From positions 1 to 64,000 of the forward strand of contig SISS01000027.1 of the NCBI GenBank assembly GCA_004332335.1: a stretch of 64,000 bases of DNA, read 5' to 3'. The notes below the pieces were generated by a model. It did not search any database and was not told the origin of the DNA. It saw only the letters and a list, made by a program, of their open reading frames with translations. Origin of the DNA: Methanoregulaceae archaeon UXB-2016 (GTDB lineage Archaea; Halobacteriota; Methanomicrobia; Methanomicrobiales; Methanospirillaceae). Below, in pieces: positions 10,865 through 19,463 of the stretch. Made by a program: the position numbers and the translations under genes. How positions within the stretch are numbered: the first letter of the stretch is position 1; the number at the start of each line of letters is the position of its first letter.

Positions 10865-11016
10865 GACGCGGTTACACAGACCCCCCCTCTCTGCCGAGCC
10901 GGCAATGGGGGAACGCGACAGGAGCCGGCCGTCCTCTCGATGCGATACCGGGGCCGGCACGGGCGGCGATTGGTAACGATCAGAACCGGAGATGTTGCTG
11001 ACCGACGACCCGTGCC

Positions 11017-11303
11017 GGCACGGCAGACGGGGTTTTTCGTTGCGCCCCTGTCGAGCACGGCTCGGCACGCGGCCGACGTGAACGCCTCGAGCGCCGCATC
11101 CGGACGCGAATGCCGGCCTCGAGCATGTCGTAGAGCACCATCATCCGGCCGACCTCCTCGACAATCTCAGATTGGATGAACTTCATCGTTATCGCCGCCT
11201 CAAATGAATCGCCGCGGCCAGCCAACGTTGCGAGGATCTTTGCAGACGCGGCGACGATGGCATTCATAGTCATTTTTCGATCCTGAATCCTGCTCACGCC
11301 CAT
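11017..11303 (-). pseudogene. small uncharacterised gene, apparently frameshifted (approximate extent)
   Basis: MGVSRIQDRKMTMNAIVAASAKILATLAGRGDSFEAAITMKFIQSEIVEEVGRMMVLYDMLEAGI, then after a -1 shift near 11105 RPDAALEAFTSAACRAVLDRGATKNP; the unshifted frame turns into an Arg-rich tail. Confidence 0.45.
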
Positions 11304-11320
11304 CTCTTCATAATCCCATC

Positions 11321-11450
11321 TGGCGGAAACGGCCGATGCGATCTCTGCAGAATGGCCGGCATTTTCCGATCCGGCCCGGCAGATCTCCTTTGCCCGTTTA
11401 CACGGCCGTTTCCGCCACGCTGTCGCCATCTGCAAATGGCGGAAACGGCT
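11321..11450 (-). repeat. inverted unit B: motif copies at 11321-11334 (-), 11404-11417 (+), 11437-11450 (-)
   Basis: TGGCGGAAACGGCC / GGCCGTTTCCGCCA / TGGCGGAAACGGCT; 130 bp with the same 19- and 69-nt spacers as unit A. Confidence 0.92.
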
Positions 11451-11547
11451 GCGTTCGTGCCGGCTCCGACCGTACAACGCCGGGACGCGGTCTTATACAA
11501 AGATCAAAAAAGGAGCTGGTGCCGGCCCGCCTGCTGCCGGGGCCGGC

Positions 11548-12642
11548 TTACTCGAGGGTCTTGGGGCCGGCGGGCTCGTCCGTCTCGACGAGCTCCCCTT
11601 TCTCCTTGCCCTTGATCTCCGGCATATCCGGGACCGACCGCTGAACATCCGCGAGGATCTCGCGTACGTCCTCCAGGCGGGGGATCGCGCCGAGGATCTC
11701 GTCGTCGAGGCGAGATGAATCTCCCTCTTCCATCGGCGGCAGCTGGTCCTCGGCCAGGCCGAGGAACTTCGCCGACTGCCGGATCAGGCTCGAGAACTCG
11801 AACGGGAAGATGATCTTCGTCGCCTGGCCGTTTGCCATGGTCTTCAGGGCGTCGAGCGAGAGGACCGTGATCGCTCGCCGATCGAGCGGTCGGGAGCCGA
11901 GCGCGACGATCCGCAGGCCCTGGGCCTGGCCCTGGGCCTCGAGGATCCGCGACTGCCGCTCGCCCTCGGCCTTCAGGATCTTGGACTGCCGCTCGCCCTC
12001 GGCCTCGAGGATCATCGACTGCCGCAGGCCCTCGGCCCGGAGGATCGCCGACCGCTTCTCACCGTCGGCCCGGAGGATCGCGGCCCGCCGCTCCCGCTCC
12101 GCGGCCGTCTGCTCGGTCATGGCCTGCTTGACCGCGCCGATCGGGTCGACCTCCTTGATCTCGACCCGCTCGACCTTGACCCCCCACTGGTCGGTCTCGC
12201 GGTCGAGCATGTCCCGCAGGCGGGCGTTGATCACGTCCCGGTTGTAGAGGACCTCGTCGAGCTCCATGTCGCCGATCACGCCACGGAGCGTGGTCTGGGC
12301 AAGGGCCACCGTGGCCGTCCTGTAGTTACCGACCTCGAAGAAGGCCTTCTCCGGGTCCATCACGCGGATGAAGACTATCGCGTCGACGTTCGTCGGTGAG
12401 TTGTCCTTGGTGATGACCTCCTGGCTCGGGACGTCGACCACCTGCGTCCGGAGGTCGAGCTTCTCGACCCGGGTGATCAGGGGGACCACCCACCTAAAAC
12501 CGGGGTTGAGCCGGCCGATGTACTTGCCCAGCCGGATCTGGAGGCCCTGCTGGTACGGCTGGACGATCACCACGCCGCGCGCGAAGATGAAGATGATCAC
12601 GAGGATCAGGATGATTGAGATCAGTGTCTCGATTAGTGCCAT
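11548..12642 (-). CDS. SPFH/band-7 (stomatin/paraslipin-like) membrane protein
   Basis: VVIVQPYQQGLQIRLGKYIGRLNPGFRWVVPLI; RAEGLRQSMILEAEGERQSKILKAEGERQ repeats; NfeD partner. Confidence 0.92.
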   Translation of the reverse strand: MALIETLISIILILVIIFIFARGVVIVQPYQQGLQIRLGKYIGRLNPGFRWVVPLITRVEKLDLRTQVVDVPSQEVITKDNSPTNVDAIVFIRVMDPEKAFFEVGNYRTATVALAQTTLRGVIGDMELDEVLYNRDVINARLRDMLDRETDQWGVKVERVEIKEVDPIGAVKQAMTEQTAAERERRAAILRADGEKRSAILRAEGLRQSMILEAEGERQSKILKAEGERQSRILEAQGQAQGLRIVALGSRPLDRRAITVLSLDALKTMANGQATKIIFPFEFSSLIRQSAKFLGLAEDQLPPMEEGDSSRLDDEILGAIPRLEDVREILADVQRSVPDMPEIKGKEKGELVETDEPAGPKTLE

Positions 12643-12646
12643 GGTA

Positions 12647-13111
12647 TCAGATCTCCTCTACGATGATGTGGACGCCCTCGGACTCGACCACCCGGACCGT
12701 CGCTCCCTCCTCGATCTGCGCCCCGGTCGAGTGGGCCGACCAGTCGTGGCCGGCCACGCGCACCTGGCCGTTGAGGGAGTAGTGGTCGACCGCCCGGGTC
12801 ACTCGCCCGGTCCGGCCGATCACCGAGTCCCGCGACATGGTCGTCGGCGAGGCGTCGGGGGTGATCCGGGAGTAGAACCAGACCGTCAGGATCGCGGTCG
12901 CGAGTGCGACCACGACCCCGAGCACAATCCCCCAGACCGAGGAGAAGATGTCGATGCCGAGCACGAGCAGTATGCCGAGGAGCACCATCACGGTCCCGGG
13001 TACGGTCATGAAGAACCCGGGTGAGTAGGCCTCGAACAGGAGCGCGAGCGCGCCGACCACGATCAGCAGCCATCCGAGCTCGGCCCCGCCGAATAGCACC
13101 ATGCTCCTCAA
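12647..13111 (-). CDS. NfeD-family membrane protein
   Basis: TM segments plus C-terminal OB-like VIGRTGRVTRAVDHYSLNGQVRVAGHDWSAHS; adjacent SPFH gene. Confidence 0.88.
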   Translation of the reverse strand: MRSMVLFGGAELGWLLIVVGALALLFEAYSPGFFMTVPGTVMVLLGILLVLGIDIFSSVWGIVLGVVVALATAILTVWFYSRITPDASPTTMSRDSVIGRTGRVTRAVDHYSLNGQVRVAGHDWSAHSTGAQIEEGATVRVVESEGVHIIVEEI

Positions 13112-13156
13112 TCGATTGGCAAGGTCTTAAGGCTATGGAACGAGGCCCGTTTCGTC

Positions 13157-13489
13157 TCAGAGTTTGACGTAGGCAGCCCCCTCGCGCTGCCTTCGGACGA
13201 GCTCTCCGAGCCCCGACGGGACCACGAGCACGCCCTCGGTGAGCGCAGCCGGATCGACCCCGGCGCGGACAAGGCTGTGTCGACAGCCGACGACCGCCAC
13301 CCCCTGCTCGAGCAGCCCCCGGATGGCCGGGGCGTGCGCCGCCGTCCGCCGGAGGACCGAGACCGCCCCGCCGTTCACGACCAGAGCGACCGTGACCTTG
13401 CCCGGCATGTCGTCGAGCAGGTGCTGCAGGCTCCGGAGGCCACGGTCGACCCGCTCTCCGTCGTCGAGGTGCAGGATTACCCGGTACAT
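13157..13489 (-). CDS. DsrE-family protein
   Basis: MYRVILHLDDGERVDRGLRSLQHLLDDMPGKVTVALVVNGGAV. Confidence 0.75.
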   Translation of the reverse strand: MYRVILHLDDGERVDRGLRSLQHLLDDMPGKVTVALVVNGGAVSVLRRTAAHAPAIRGLLEQGVAVVGCRHSLVRAGVDPAALTEGVLVVPSGLGELVRRQREGAAYVKL

Positions 13490-14932
13490 TCAGATCACCC
13501 GGAACGGCTCGGGCCCTGCGCCCATGTACGGCACGCCGTCGGCGAGCCGGCGCTCCATCGCCTCGTGGGCCGAGATGCCTGTCCCGGCCCGATCCGTCCC
13601 GTATCGTCCGGGCACGCCCTGCACGGTCACGAACGCGGCCCGGTATCGTTCCTCGGGGTCGAGCCTTCGGCGACCGACCCAGCAGGCCTGGATCCTGTGG
13701 CCGGCTGGGTTCTCGAGCTTGACGTAGCAGGTCAGCCCGAGGCAGCGCTTCAGGTACCCCCCCATCTGGGCGTAGGGGTCGCAGGCAAAGGTCCGCTCGA
13801 GGTTCTCTTCGAGCATCGCCCGCACCTCGGCGCCCGTGAGGGTGACCGTCATCACCTCGGCGTTCATGGGAACGATCGCGTAGAGGTCGTTCATCGTGAC
13901 GCGCCCGGGCAGGATGGGAACGCCGTACCGCCAGCCGTTCGAGAATGCGAGCTCGGCCCCGGTCACGTGCAGGATGGAGTCGAGCAGAAACGTGTCCATG
14001 CTGGCCGAGAGCATCTCGCCCCGATAGAGCGGGATGCCCGTCTTCCCAACGACCCGGCCGAGCTCCTCGCGATAGGGCCCGACCGCCTCCTCGACGAGGC
14101 CGGCGACAGTCGGGTCGGTCGGACAGGTCTCGTCGATCTCGTAGAGCCGGTGCGAGTGCGCCACGACCCGCCCGTCCCGGACCGTGAGATCGAGCCGGCC
14201 GAGGAACGAGCCGTGGACCCCCGACTGGATCACGAGCGCACCGTTCTGCTCGATCGGGGCCTCGAGCCGGTGGTGCGTGTGCCCCGAGAGGAGCACGTCG
14301 ATCCCGTCGACCTCGGAGGCGAGGCGAAGGTCCTGAGGCAGGCCCAGGTGCGAGATCACGACCACGAGCCCGGCACCCTCGTCCCGGAGCCGGGCGATCT
14401 CGCCCGGGAGCTCGTCGTTGCCGAGCGTGAACCGGAGCCCCTCCGAGAAGGGCGGGGGCATGGTCTTGTCCAGGATCGTCGCGGCAATCCCGATCACCCC
14501 GACCGTGACGTCGCCGACCTCGACCAGGACCGATCCCGGAAACGGTCGTCGGTCCGATCCTTTCTCGTAGCAGTTGAGCGCGAGCACGGGATAGCTGAGC
14601 CGGCCCGCCAGGTCCATGAGGCGTGCGGGCCTGTAGGCGAAGTCCCAGTGCGCTGTCATGGCTCCGATCCCGAGGGCGTTCAGCACGGGTACGAGGGCCT
14701 CTCCCCGCGTCTTCACGGCCGGCGCGGTCCCGTGGAGGGTGTCGCCGCAGTCGAGGAGCAGGGCCCTGTTCCCCGTCTCCTCGCGGATCCGGTTCACCAG
14801 CCCGGCGATCCGGGCGTAGCCCCCCGCGATCCGGAAGACGGGGCCGTCAGGACCCCAGATGACCTCGGGGTGCGGCTCGAGGTAGGCGTGGGTATCGTTC
14901 AGCTGCAGAAGTGTCAGGTGACGGTCGGCCAT
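13490..14932 (-). CDS. 5'-nucleotidase/2',3'-cyclic phosphodiesterase-type metallophosphatase
   Basis: LLQLNDTHAYLEPH, LLLDCGDTLHG, SGHTHH, C-terminal 5'-nucleotidase domain. Confidence 0.88.
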   Translation of the reverse strand: MADRHLTLLQLNDTHAYLEPHPEVIWGPDGPVFRIAGGYARIAGLVNRIREETGNRALLLDCGDTLHGTAPAVKTRGEALVPVLNALGIGAMTAHWDFAYRPARLMDLAGRLSYPVLALNCYEKGSDRRPFPGSVLVEVGDVTVGVIGIAATILDKTMPPPFSEGLRFTLGNDELPGEIARLRDEGAGLVVVISHLGLPQDLRLASEVDGIDVLLSGHTHHRLEAPIEQNGALVIQSGVHGSFLGRLDLTVRDGRVVAHSHRLYEIDETCPTDPTVAGLVEEAVGPYREELGRVVGKTGIPLYRGEMLSASMDTFLLDSILHVTGAELAFSNGWRYGVPILPGRVTMNDLYAIVPMNAEVMTVTLTGAEVRAMLEENLERTFACDPYAQMGGYLKRCLGLTCYVKLENPAGHRIQACWVGRRRLDPEERYRAAFVTVQGVPGRYGTDRAGTGISAHEAMERRLADGVPYMGAGPEPFRVI

Positions 14933-14975
14933 TCACCCGGAATAGACCGGCGTCCAGAAAAATGTTGTGCGAAGT

Positions 14976-15161
14976 TCAGACCCGTTCGATCGTGATCCGG
15001 ACCTGGTCCCCGTTTGTGAACCCGTGGCCCTTCGGCACATCGATGTTGAACCAGAGCGAGCCCGGGTTCTTCTGGATCTCGTCCTGAGCCATCAGGCAGT
15101 CCTTCTGGTCGTCGACCTGGGCCACGAACTCGATCACGGAGGTGAACTCGATCTTCGACAT
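14976..15161 (-). CDS. uncharacterised 61-aa protein
   Basis: ORF with good spacing between the nucleotidase and the next small gene. Confidence 0.5.
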   Translation of the reverse strand: MSKIEFTSVIEFVAQVDDQKDCLMAQDEIQKNPGSLWFNIDVPKGHGFTNGDQVRITIERV

Positions 15162-15167
15162 TGGGTC

Positions 15168-15446
15168 TCAGGTCCCCTTCGGCTGGACCATCCAGGTGGT
15201 GCTGTTTGAGTACGACCAGCGAACGATCGTCAGGTCGTCACAGATCTCGGCGAGGATCGCCATGTTGGTTCCGACCTCCTTGGACGAGAGTCCGAGGTCA
15301 CGGGCAATGTACTTCGACTTGAAGTAGAACTTGCCCTTGCAGAGAGCGGTCCGCAAGTACAGGACGATCCGCTCCTGACTCTCATTGTAACTCTCGCGGA
15401 TACGGCTGGCGGTCGACATTTCCCTGTCCATTGGTATATCACTCAC
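15168..15446 (-). CDS. small archaeal winged-helix-like protein (DUF7123-like)
   Basis: RIVLYLRTALCKGKFYFKSKYIARDLGLSSKEVGTNMAIL; overlaps the PRK stop. Confidence 0.65.
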   Translation of the reverse strand: MSDIPMDREMSTASRIRESYNESQERIVLYLRTALCKGKFYFKSKYIARDLGLSSKEVGTNMAILAEICDDLTIVRWSYSNSTTWMVQPKGT

Positions 15447-16489
15447 CTATTTAAACATTGTACATCCGGCGCGTCCCGATCGGATTCACCGCACCGTTCG
15501 AGGAAGATCCGGCGGTGGATGATCCGCCAGGCGATGATCAGCTGGGCCACGTCGACGGCGGTCACGTACTCCCGCTCGCGGGCGAGCGCGATCGGCCGGA
15601 CATGGGTCTGCTCCTCGATCGATTGCTCGAGCCGGTGGACCACGTGAGCCCCGAGCTCGCCGTCGAAGACGATCTCGCCGCGGCGGCGGCGCGGGTCCTC
15701 GTGATGGATGAACTCGAGCAGAAAGTTCCGCTCCGAGAGCGAGAGGATCGCGAAGAGGTCGACTCCGAGGTCGACGTCGCTGATCGCCCGATCCATCGGG
15801 TCCTGGATCAGGGAGACCTGGTAGACGTTCCGGGTCCTTGCCAGGGCCGAGCCGTACTTCGAATGCCCGATCCGGATCACGACGTCGGCGTAGCTCCGCT
15901 GGGGTGCGATGTATCGCAGGTAGTCGGGTTCGCGTTCGAGGATCTCCTTGAGGACCTGCTGGCGGTCGTACCCCCGCTTGGCCATGTCGCGACGGATCTT
16001 CCAGTCCTCCTTGACCTCCCGGTCGGGCTCGACAAAGAGCGTGAAGTCCAGGTTGGCCCGGAGCCGCTCGGAGAAGAGCGTGTGGAGCCCCTCGAGGATC
16101 ACGATCTTGCCCGGGGCGAAGGGGACCGGCTCGCCGAAGGTCCCTACCGCGTGGTCGTAGACCGGCTTCATGATCGTCCGGCCCGCCTTCATCGCGATCA
16201 GGTCCTCCTCGATCTGCTCGATCCGGTTTGCGACCGGATCGAGTGGAGTCACGCCGAGTTCGCGTCGCTGTTTGCGGTCGTACAGGTGGTAGTCGTCGAG
16301 TGTGATCGTCGTGACGAGGTCTTCACCGAAGATCTCCCGGATGGACTGGGTGAACGTGGTCTTTCCCGAGCCGCTGTCGCCCGCCACGCCGATAACGAAG
16401 ACACAGGGCGAGTTCCGAATGATCTCCTTGAAGTTCGGCCCGCCGTTGCCGCTGGGACACTCCATGTCTCCCGCCCCGTCCATTACCAT
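15443..16489 (-). CDS. phosphoribulokinase/uridine kinase family protein (archaeal PRK)
   Basis: VIGVAGDSGSGKTTFTQSI P-loop, LDDYHLYDR, VILEGLHTLFSERLR; exact start uncertain (16489 or downstream). Confidence 0.85.
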   Translation of the reverse strand: MVMDGAGDMECPSGNGGPNFKEIIRNSPCVFVIGVAGDSGSGKTTFTQSIREIFGEDLVTTITLDDYHLYDRKQRRELGVTPLDPVANRIEQIEEDLIAMKAGRTIMKPVYDHAVGTFGEPVPFAPGKIVILEGLHTLFSERLRANLDFTLFVEPDREVKEDWKIRRDMAKRGYDRQQVLKEILEREPDYLRYIAPQRSYADVVIRIGHSKYGSALARTRNVYQVSLIQDPMDRAISDVDLGVDLFAILSLSERNFLLEFIHHEDPRRRRGEIVFDGELGAHVVHRLEQSIEEQTHVRPIALAREREYVTAVDVAQLIIAWRIIHRRIFLERCGESDRDAPDVQCLNR

Positions 16490-16587
16490 GCTCTCTGTCT
16501 TACGGGCCAGCGCAGAATAAAGTGTTTTGGGTGGCTGCACGAACCGGGTCTCACTGTCGGAAAATAGAGAAGACTCCCCTTATGGGC

Positions 16588-17721
16588 TTACGAGCCGATT
16601 CCCCGATAGACTCCGGCGACCTGCTGTGCAATCCCGTCCCAGCGGAAACGCTCCTTGATCTTCCGCAGCCCCTCGGCCCCCAGGGCTGCGAGCCGGATCG
16701 GATCGCCGATCACGGTGTTGATCCCGGAGGCGATCGATCCGCCGTCGACCTCGACCTTGACCCCGTCGACCTGGTGGTCGATGTTCTCCGAGAGCCCGCC
16801 CACGTTGGTCGCGACCACGGCACGCGAGGCGGACCAGGCCTCGAGCAGGACGAGGCCGAAGGGCTCGTTCCGGCTTGGGATCACGACGAGATCGGCCGCG
16901 TTCAGCAGGTACACGTACTCCTCGTCCGAGATCGGGCCGAGGAACCTGACCGGCATCCCCCGGGCCTGGGCCTGGAGTCCGGCCATCATCAATCCCTCGC
17001 CCGCGATCACGATATGGGCGTTGGGGTACTCGTTCAGCACCCCGGGCACACCGTCGAGGAGGAGGTCCGGCCCCTTCTGATGCATCAGTCGGCCGATGAA
17101 GAAGATCAGAGGGGCGTGTTCGGGCACGTCGTAGCGCCGCTTGACGCGGGCAGGGTCCACGTTTCGCTGGTACTCGCGCGGGATCACGCCGTTCGGCACG
17201 ACCTCGCACTTCTCCTCGGGGATGCCGTAGAGGCTGACCACCTCGTCCCGGAGCACGCCCGAGACGGCGATCACCTGCCGGGCGAGGTGGGCCCCGCTCC
17301 GCTCGATTCCCGAGATCTCCCGGAAGATCTGCTCGGTCCCGAACGTGTTCCCGTGCCGGCCGAACTCGGTCGAATGGAACGAGAAGATCGTGTTCTGGTC
17401 CTGGAGGGCCGAGAGGGCCTCGACTGTATGCCAGTCGTGGAAGTGGAGGTAGTCGAAGTTCCCGCCGACCTTCTTGAACTGCCCCACCATCTCCCGGCTC
17501 ATGGACCGGCAGTAGTCGACGATGTTGTCGCCTCCAGGCTGACAGTAGTGATAGGTGACCCCTGCGATCTCCCGGTCCGGGAGATCGCCACGGGTGAAGA
17601 AGTGGACCTCGTGGTTGGCAGCGAGCGCCTCGGCCAGGTGGGTCGCCGCGTTGGCGAGACCGCCGAGCCGGACCGCGTGGAGCGACTCCCAGCAGAAGAA
17701 GCCTAACTTAAGCGATTCCAT
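16588..17721 (-). CDS. GT4-type glycosyltransferase (glycogen synthase-like)
   Basis: starts MESLKLGFFCWESLHAVRLGGLANAATHLAEAL; IFFIGRLMHQKGPDLL; the 552-aa track ORF is over-extended. Confidence 0.88.
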   Translation of the reverse strand: MESLKLGFFCWESLHAVRLGGLANAATHLAEALAANHEVHFFTRGDLPDREIAGVTYHYCQPGGDNIVDYCRSMSREMVGQFKKVGGNFDYLHFHDWHTVEALSALQDQNTIFSFHSTEFGRHGNTFGTEQIFREISGIERSGAHLARQVIAVSGVLRDEVVSLYGIPEEKCEVVPNGVIPREYQRNVDPARVKRRYDVPEHAPLIFFIGRLMHQKGPDLLLDGVPGVLNEYPNAHIVIAGEGLMMAGLQAQARGMPVRFLGPISDEEYVYLLNAADLVVIPSRNEPFGLVLLEAWSASRAVVATNVGGLSENIDHQVDGVKVEVDGGSIASGINTVIGDPIRLAALGAEGLRKIKERFRWDGIAQQVAGVYRGIGS

Positions 17722-19163
17722 AGGTCCTCCCGGCTCTCGGCCAGGTGGAGCGCGATCTCCTCCGAGTCCCGGATCCCCTCGATCCGCTCGGCGGCCTCGT
17801 GGGCCCCGAGTACGTCGCGCAGCCAGCGCGAGATGTCTCCCCGGGACTGGTGATACTCGATCGACTCTGCCGGGACCGCCCGGACCATCTCTGCGAACTG
17901 GTCGAGGTCGTAGGCTGTGTGCCCGTTGCGCCCGTCGGGCGTCGTGAAGTGGAACGCGAATCGGGGCGGAAGCACGCGGAGCGCACGCGCCGCATCGGGG
18001 TCTCGGGTGGCCGTCGCCCCCTCCTCCATGAAGGCTGCGATCGCCTCCATGTAGGTCCCGAAGGCCTCGACCGGGGACTGATGGGCAAAGAGGCTGTGCG
18101 CCTCGCCGCTCATGCCCGTCTTCATGGCCATGTAGTAGAAGTGGTCGCTGATCTGGAGGTTGCGCCAGACCTCGAGGTCGTGGGCGAACGCTTCGGCCTT
18201 CTGGACCGCGGCGATCGCGACTCGCTGCATCTCGTTCCCGGCCCATGCCGAGAGGTCCTTCTCGTGGTCCGCCCAGGAGATCGGCTCGGCGATATCGAGG
18301 AAGCCCTCGGGCTGATGGTCCTGGACCGCCTGCCGGGGGAGCGTGGTCCGGACGCCTCGCTCCTCGAGTTCGCCGGGGAGCGCCTGCAGGAACTCGAAGA
18401 TCCCGGTCTCGGCGCTGAAGTGCTCGCCGTAGGTCTCGTAGTCGATGAAGACCGAGACCAGCGGGTCCTGGATGGCGGCCACCTCGTCGGCATAGGCCTG
18501 GACGGCGAGGTTTGTCACCGGGTCGTGCCGCTCCGAGAGCGCACCGCCGAAGCGGTACGCGATCTCGTCCGAGAGATGCGTGTTCCGCAGCAGGGTGGGC
18601 ATGCCCGCGCAGAGGTAGGGGTGGTTCGGCGACCGTGTGCCGAGAACCTGGGGCGCTCCCTCCGTGTACGCGGCGAGGAACCCGAGGTCCTTCGAAAGGG
18701 CCGCGATCTCGTTCGAGTAGATGAACTCCGTGTTCTCGATCGTGGTCGGCCGGACATGAAAGAGGTCCCAGAGCACGTCCATGTGCTGGTAGACCTGGCG
18801 CGTGAACTCGGTCTTGTCATTGAAGAGGGAGGCGACCGAGTGATAGTAGGTCTGGGCAAGCACCTCGCAGTTCCGGTGCCGGGCCACCTGCGCGAAGAGA
18901 TCAAGGGCGTCAGGGCGCCAGCGGTCGAGCTGCTCGATCAGGGTGCCTGAGAACGAGAACGCATAGCGATGCCCGGCATCGAGGCTCTCGAGGACGAGCC
19001 GGGTCGCGGGGTCGTAACACCTGTCCGTGACCTTCTCCAGGATCTCGCGGTTGATCGGATCGAAGTAGTGGTCAGGATCCGTGACGGCGGTGTTCTGGGA
19101 GCGGAACTCTCGTCTCAGCCGGAGGGGCTGATGTACTTCAAATCCAATAACTGTCTCCGGAAT
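17703..19163 (-). CDS. glycoside hydrolase family 57 (alpha-amylase-like)
   Basis: VIGFEVHQPLRL, IDYETYGEHF, ENTEFIYSNEIA; start placed at ATT 19163 after SD AGGAGGT (see findings). Confidence 0.88.
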   Translation of the reverse strand: MPETVIGFEVHQPLRLRREFRSQNTAVTDPDHYFDPINREILEKVTDRCYDPATRLVLESLDAGHRYAFSFSGTLIEQLDRWRPDALDLFAQVARHRNCEVLAQTYYHSVASLFNDKTEFTRQVYQHMDVLWDLFHVRPTTIENTEFIYSNEIAALSKDLGFLAAYTEGAPQVLGTRSPNHPYLCAGMPTLLRNTHLSDEIAYRFGGALSERHDPVTNLAVQAYADEVAAIQDPLVSVFIDYETYGEHFSAETGIFEFLQALPGELEERGVRTTLPRQAVQDHQPEGFLDIAEPISWADHEKDLSAWAGNEMQRVAIAAVQKAEAFAHDLEVWRNLQISDHFYYMAMKTGMSGEAHSLFAHQSPVEAFGTYMEAIAAFMEEGATATRDPDAARALRVLPPRFAFHFTTPDGRNGHTAYDLDQFAEMVRAVPAESIEYHQSRGDISRWLRDVLGAHEAAERIEGIRDSEEIALHLAESREDLWNRLS

Positions 19164-19463
19164 GATGCATACCTCCTGAATGGCGGGGCGTTCCCGGAAA
19201 AACTCTGGGGTGGCGAACGCCACGGGCCCGTGTCGCCGGTCGCTTCGCACCTATGCTTCTGGCCTTCGTATAAAAGATTTACCGCATTTGCGGTGATATC
19301 AGCACCCATTGAGTTAAACCTGACTTGAATTTTTCCACAAAGGTTTTGTAGATTGATATCCTTCTACAGGTCCCTCCCCTCGATTCGTCGGCAAGAGAAC
19401 GACCTGCCGCACCCGGGTGAGACGACGGTGAAGATTGAATAGTCGCACCTCCCATCTGTATAC

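Noticed and set aside
10735-11450. Calling the motif array a canonical Orc1/Cdc6 origin (ORB) cluster
   Set aside because: The GGAAAC core is reminiscent, but the full ORB consensus with G-string is not present and no orc1/cdc6 gene is in the window
11930-12080. Tandem DNA repeat in the SPFH gene
   Set aside because: Explained by the normal RQSxILxAEGE coiled-coil repeats of this family
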